From an uncultured Gammaproteobacteria bacterium (GTDB lineage: Bacteria; Pseudomonadota; Gammaproteobacteria; CAJQNE01): a stretch of 8,974 nucleotides of DNA. The stretch lies in contig CAJQNE010000418.1 in the NCBI GenBank assembly GCA_905479545.1, positions 1 to 8,974 on the forward strand, written 5' to 3'. The position numbers and the translations under genes are program-made. Of this stretch, positions 6,282 through 8,974 are shown piece by piece (the first letter of the stretch is position 1; every line of letters begins with the position of its first letter). The notes below the pieces were generated by a model, which was not told the origin of the DNA, ran no database searches, and worked only from the letters and a program-made list of their open reading frames with translations.

Positions 6282-7238
6282 ATGTCTACACTTAACAACA
6301 TCACCGTGCTCGGTTCCGGTGTGCTCGGCGGACAAATCGCCTGGCACAGTGCGTTCAAGGGCAAAACCGTCGTGGTTTACGACATTAGCGAAGAGGCGCT
6401 GAATAACTGTCGCGGTGCTCATCAGCAATACGCTGCCATTTACCTCGCCGATGTTGGCGCCACGGAAAACGACATATCCCAAACCCATGCCCGTCTGCGT
6501 TACACCACGGACCTGGCCAGCGCCGTTTTCGAGGCCGACCTGGTGATTGAAGCGGTACCGGAAGTGCCGGAAACTAAAACCAGCGTGTATCAGCAAATGG
6601 CACCGCTACTACCCGAAAACACACTGATAGCAACCAACTCATCGACCTTGCTAGCAAGGGATTTCGCTGAGGCGACCGGTCGGCCCGATAAATACTGCGC
6701 GCTGCACTACGCCAATCTTATTTGGATAATGAACCTGGCCGAAATCATGGCTCACCCCACCACGGCCGAAAGTACTTTAACGGCGGTTACCGAGTTTGCT
6801 ATCGAAACCGGCATGGTGCCGATTCCCGTGCAGAAAGAACAAAACGGCTATGTGCTCAACAGCTGGTTCGTACCCTTGCTGAACTCAGCGCAAACACTGG
6901 TCACCAACGGCATATCCACCCCCGAGGAGATCGACCGCACGTTTATGATCGCGAATCGCGGCTGCGAGCGAGGGCCCTGCGGGATGATGGATGTTGTTGG
7001 CATGAAGACCGCCCACGATGTTTGCGCCTACTGGGGTGAAGTCAATAACGACGATCAAATGCTCGCCAACGCAGCCTACGTACAAGCCAATTTCCTCGAC
7101 AAAGGATTGCTGGGCCTGCAAACCGGCAAGGGCTACTACCAGTACCCGAACCCTGCCTACATGGCCGACGATTTTCTTGCCGTACCGGATAAATCGAAGG
7201 TGTCGGAAATTGTGGCACTGACCAAACCTGCTGAGTAA
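6282..7238 (+). CDS. 3-hydroxyacyl-CoA dehydrogenase-family protein (HxAN-x-IW variant)
   Basis: A 318-residue NAD-dependent dehydrogenase of the L-3-hydroxyacyl-CoA dehydrogenase fold, expected to interconvert a 3-hydroxyacyl-CoA (or related 3-hydroxy acid) and its 3-keto form. The Rossmann motif GSGVLG is at 11-16 and EADLVIEAVPE at 84-94. Ser120 lies in TNSST. His142 and Glu154 have the 12-residue spacing of the catalytic His-Glu dyad, with Asn145 next to it and Asn193 in the GYVLNSW segment. The C-terminal domain contains RGPCGMMDVVG (230-240), the usual GP-x-G-x-x-D-x-x-G block. In place of the classical HFFNP the protein has HYANLIW (142-148), so it belongs to a divergent subgroup that lacks the proline. 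The substrate is therefore uncertain. It is 21 bp from the next gene, in the same operon, with a clear AGGAG. Confidence 0.86.
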   Translation: MSTLNNITVLGSGVLGGQIAWHSAFKGKTVVVYDISEEALNNCRGAHQQYAAIYLADVGATENDISQTHARLRYTTDLASAVFEADLVIEAVPEVPETKTSVYQQMAPLLPENTLIATNSSTLLARDFAEATGRPDKYCALHYANLIWIMNLAEIMAHPTTAESTLTAVTEFAIETGMVPIPVQKEQNGYVLNSWFVPLLNSAQTLVTNGISTPEEIDRTFMIANRGCERGPCGMMDVVGMKTAHDVCAYWGEVNNDDQMLANAAYVQANFLDKGLLGLQTGKGYYQYPNPAYMADDFLAVPDKSKVSEIVALTKPAE

Positions 7239-7259
7239 GCAGATATCGGGAAATCTAGA

Positions 7260-7835
7260 ATGAATTTAACAGCCCCCGCCATTAGCCGTTTTCCCGTGCC
7301 CGAGTTGGCCGACATGCCGGAGGATATTCGCGAACGAATCCTAGTGGTGCAGGAGAAGGCTGGCTTCATTCCAAATGTATTCCTGGCATTGGCCAACCGC
7401 CCCGACGAGTTTCGTGCTTTCGTGGCTTATCACGACGCGCTAATGGAAAAGCAGGGCGCGCTCTCAAAAGCCGATCGGGAAATGATTGTGGTGGTGGTTT
7501 CCAGCCATAACCAGTGCCAGTACTGCGTGGTAGCGCACGGTGCGATTCTGCGGGTACGAGCGAAAAATGCACTGATCGCTGATCAGGTCGCGACAAACTA
7601 CCGGAAGGCAGATATCACGCCGCGGCAGAAGGTGATGCTGGATTACGCCATGAAGGTAACCACAGCTGCTTATGAGGTAAACGATGCCGATTTTGAGCGG
7701 CTGAAAGCGCAGGGGTTTACTGAAGATGATGCCTGGGATATCGCATCAATAGCGGGCTTTTTTGGCCTATCCAATCGACTGGCCAATGTCGCCAGCATCC
7801 GACCCAATGATGAGTTTTATCAAATAGGCCGCTAA
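7260..7835 (+). CDS. AhpD-like / carboxymuconolactone decarboxylase-family peroxidase-related protein
   Basis: A 191-residue all-alpha protein of the AhpD-like/CMD superfamily, matching the length and layout of the 'peroxidase-related enzyme' group. The active-site motif is complete: Glu74, then 11 residues, Cys86-Gln-Tyr-Cys89, then His93, i.e. E-x11-C-x2-C-x3-H. In AhpD this motif forms a thiol-disulfide centre with a Glu/His proton relay that reduces peroxides. The N-terminal EKAGFIPNVFLALANRP segment (32-48) and the C-terminal AGFFGLSNRLANV are typical. The function is probably antioxidant or thiol-redox, although some relatives are decarboxylases. It starts 21 bp after the dehydrogenase with only a weak, distant CGGGA and ends 5 bp before the next ATG, so translation of the two may be coupled. 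Confidence 0.86.
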   Translation: MNLTAPAISRFPVPELADMPEDIRERILVVQEKAGFIPNVFLALANRPDEFRAFVAYHDALMEKQGALSKADREMIVVVVSSHNQCQYCVVAHGAILRVRAKNALIADQVATNYRKADITPRQKVMLDYAMKVTTAAYEVNDADFERLKAQGFTEDDAWDIASIAGFFGLSNRLANVASIRPNDEFYQIGR

Positions 7836-7840
7836 ACATT

Positions 7841-8938
7841 ATGGCTACACAAAACAACATTCTTATTTACGGCTGCTACGGCTACACCGGCCGCCTTGCG
7901 GTAAGCGAAGCGTTAGCAAAAGGCCTTCGACCCGTAGTGGCAGGCCGCGACCAAGCTAAAACGCAAGCTGTTAGCGAGCAGACCGGGTTGGAGGCGCGGG
8001 TATTTAACGTTGAAGACGCCGCAACGCACCTCGACGATATAGATGTTTTTCTGCACTGCGCCGGCCCCTTTGCTATTACCGCTGAGCCGGTAATGCAGGC
8101 CTGCATGGCAACCGGAACGCACTATCTGGATATCACCGGCGAAATTCCGGTATTTCAACTGGCACAGTCGCTGGACGCTGCAGCGAAAAAAGCCGGCATT
8201 GTGCTGTGCCCCGGCGTTGGCTTCGATATTGTTCCTACCGATGTACTTGCCGCCAGGCTGGTTGAAGCTTTGCCTGGCGCCACCGACCTGGAACTGGCGT
8301 TTGATTTTGGTTCGCTGCCGAGTCAGGGCACAACCAAGACCGCCGTCAAGGGCATTCCCAATGGCGGCCTAATCCGCAAGAACGGTGAATTGACCACCGT
8401 ATCGCTGGGTTACCAGATACGAAAAATCCCGTTCCCGAGAGGCACCCAATCGGCCGTTAGCTTCCCTTGGGGCGATGTGTTCACTGCGCACTATTCCACC
8501 GGCGTTCAGAACACGATCGTTTATTACGCCATGCCAGCAGTGCTGTGCTGGTCGATGAAAGTGGTTAACGCGGTACGCGGTTTATTGGCGACCAAACTCA
8601 TGCAGAAAGTGCTGACCGGTTTGGTTGGCTTCGCTTTGCCAGACGGCCCTTCGGACAAAACCCGCGAAACTGCGGGCACGCAATATTGGGGCAAAGTTTG
8701 CAGCACCGATGGCCGCTCGGTAGACGGCACTCTCACCGCTCCAAGCGTATACGCACTAACTGCTGAGTGTGCCGTTGCCAGCGCAATGCGATTGGCCGCC
8801 CCACCCGAATCAGGAGGGTACTACACCGCATCCCGTCTATTGGGCAGCGACTTTCTCAATGACCGCCCCGGCTACCAGATGGTTATTAATTCTGCTGGCG
8901 GGGGTTGTTCGAATAAATTCGAACCTACAAGAACGTAG
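7841..8938 (+). CDS. Saccharopine-dehydrogenase-like NAD(P)-binding oxidoreductase (trans-acting enoyl reductase type)
   Basis: A 365-residue Rossmann-fold protein. The nucleotide-binding motif GCYGYTG (11-17) is of the G-x-x-G-x-x-G type. It is followed by VAGRD (33-37), CAGPF (73-77), YLDITGE (95-101) and PGVGFDIVPTD (124-134), a set typical of the saccharopine-dehydrogenase-like group that includes the mycobacterial trans-acting enoyl reductases. True lysine metabolism is unlikely. In this operon a lipid or acyl intermediate is a more likely substrate, but this is inference. The segment around 226-238 (IVYYAMPAVLCW) is hydrophobic and may touch a membrane or lipid. It begins 5 bp after the preceding stop without a good Shine-Dalgarno. 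The final residues are odd: codons 356-363 (CSNKFEPT) are read straight through a REP element, and the stop follows two codons later. The family-like part ends near residue 350, so the tail appears to have been added by the repeat. Confidence 0.82.
   Translation: MATQNNILIYGCYGYTGRLAVSEALAKGLRPVVAGRDQAKTQAVSEQTGLEARVFNVEDAATHLDDIDVFLHCAGPFAITAEPVMQACMATGTHYLDITGEIPVFQLAQSLDAAAKKAGIVLCPGVGFDIVPTDVLAARLVEALPGATDLELAFDFGSLPSQGTTKTAVKGIPNGGLIRKNGELTTVSLGYQIRKIPFPRGTQSAVSFPWGDVFTAHYSTGVQNTIVYYAMPAVLCWSMKVVNAVRGLLATKLMQKVLTGLVGFALPDGPSDKTRETAGTQYWGKVCSTDGRSVDGTLTAPSVYALTAECAVASAMRLAAPPESGGYYTASRLLGSDFLNDRPGYQMVINSAGGGCSNKFEPTRT
8905..8929 (-). repeat. Single REP element overlapping the 3' end of the reductase gene
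   Basis: Read on the minus strand this 25-mer begins TGTAGGTTCGAAT and matches the REP at 5648-5672 at 22 of 25 positions. Two of the three differences change a G-C stem pair to T-A (stem GTTCGAAT / ATTCGAAC), so pairing is preserved; the third is in the loop. It lies inside the coding sequence and supplies the last codons before the stop at 8936. A short GTAGGT at 8935-8940 can pair with ACCTAC at 8923-8928 as an alternative stem. Confidence 0.75.
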
Positions 8939-8948
8939 GTGCACTGCT

Positions 8949-8974
8949 ATGAAATCGGCCGGCGGATTCGTAGC
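8949..8974 (+). other. Possible start of a further gene, cut off by the window edge
   Basis: An ATG at 8949 opens a frame that reads MKSAGGFV to the right edge without a stop. No clear Shine-Dalgarno precedes it and only 26 bases are visible, so it cannot be judged. The bases between the reductase stop and this ATG contain GTAGGTGC, the opening octamer of the forward REP. Confidence 0.15.

Noticed and set aside
6204..6596. 130-codon open frame on the minus strand
   Set aside because: It overlaps the start of the dehydrogenase, including its Rossmann motif and ribosome binding site, and shows no domain of its own.

Overview
The window looks like a chromosomal piece of a gammaproteobacterium, probably from the Pseudomonas/Marinobacter/Alcanivorax/Spongiibacter side. 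This rests on an OruR/ArgR-style AraC regulator, an EthA/AlmA-like Baeyer-Villiger monooxygenase, REP/REPIN hairpins of the kind best known from Pseudomonas, and medium-GC coding sequence. No rRNA, tRNA, CRISPR array, insertion sequence or transposase was seen. The genus is an inference.

Layout. (1) Positions 2-1930, + strand: a superfamily 1 (UvrD/Rep-type) helicase that is open through the left edge and so probably lacks its N-terminus. Its codon use is visibly more AT-rich than the rest. (2) 1931-2049: a convergent spacer with a weak hairpin and possible REP debris. (3) 2050-3051, - strand: an AraC-family regulator. (4) 3052-3158: a divergent control region with two direct TGTCGC half-sites exactly 21 bp apart, the typical geometry of an AraC-type operator. 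(5) 3159-8938, + strand: six co-directional genes. They encode a Baeyer-Villiger monooxygenase, an alpha/beta hydrolase, a MAPEG membrane protein, a 3-hydroxyacyl-CoA dehydrogenase-like protein, an AhpD/carboxymuconolactone-decarboxylase-like protein and a saccharopine-dehydrogenase-like reductase. A perfect REPIN (5648-5720) lies between the hydrolase and MAPEG genes. A single REP forms the last codons of the final gene.

How the genes may work together (inference). The monooxygenase would turn a ketone into an ester (or oxidise a hydrophobic chain), the hydrolase would cleave the ester, and the dehydrogenase would act on a hydroxyacyl intermediate. The MAPEG and AhpD-like proteins may handle reactive or lipophilic by-products, and the last gene may reduce a lipid-like intermediate. 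The regulator upstream would sense the substrate or product and switch the set on from the divergent promoter. The particular combination (BVMO, hydrolase, MAPEG, HYANLIW-type dehydrogenase, AhpD-like, enoyl-reductase-like) is not a pathway I can name. It is the best candidate here for an undescribed system.
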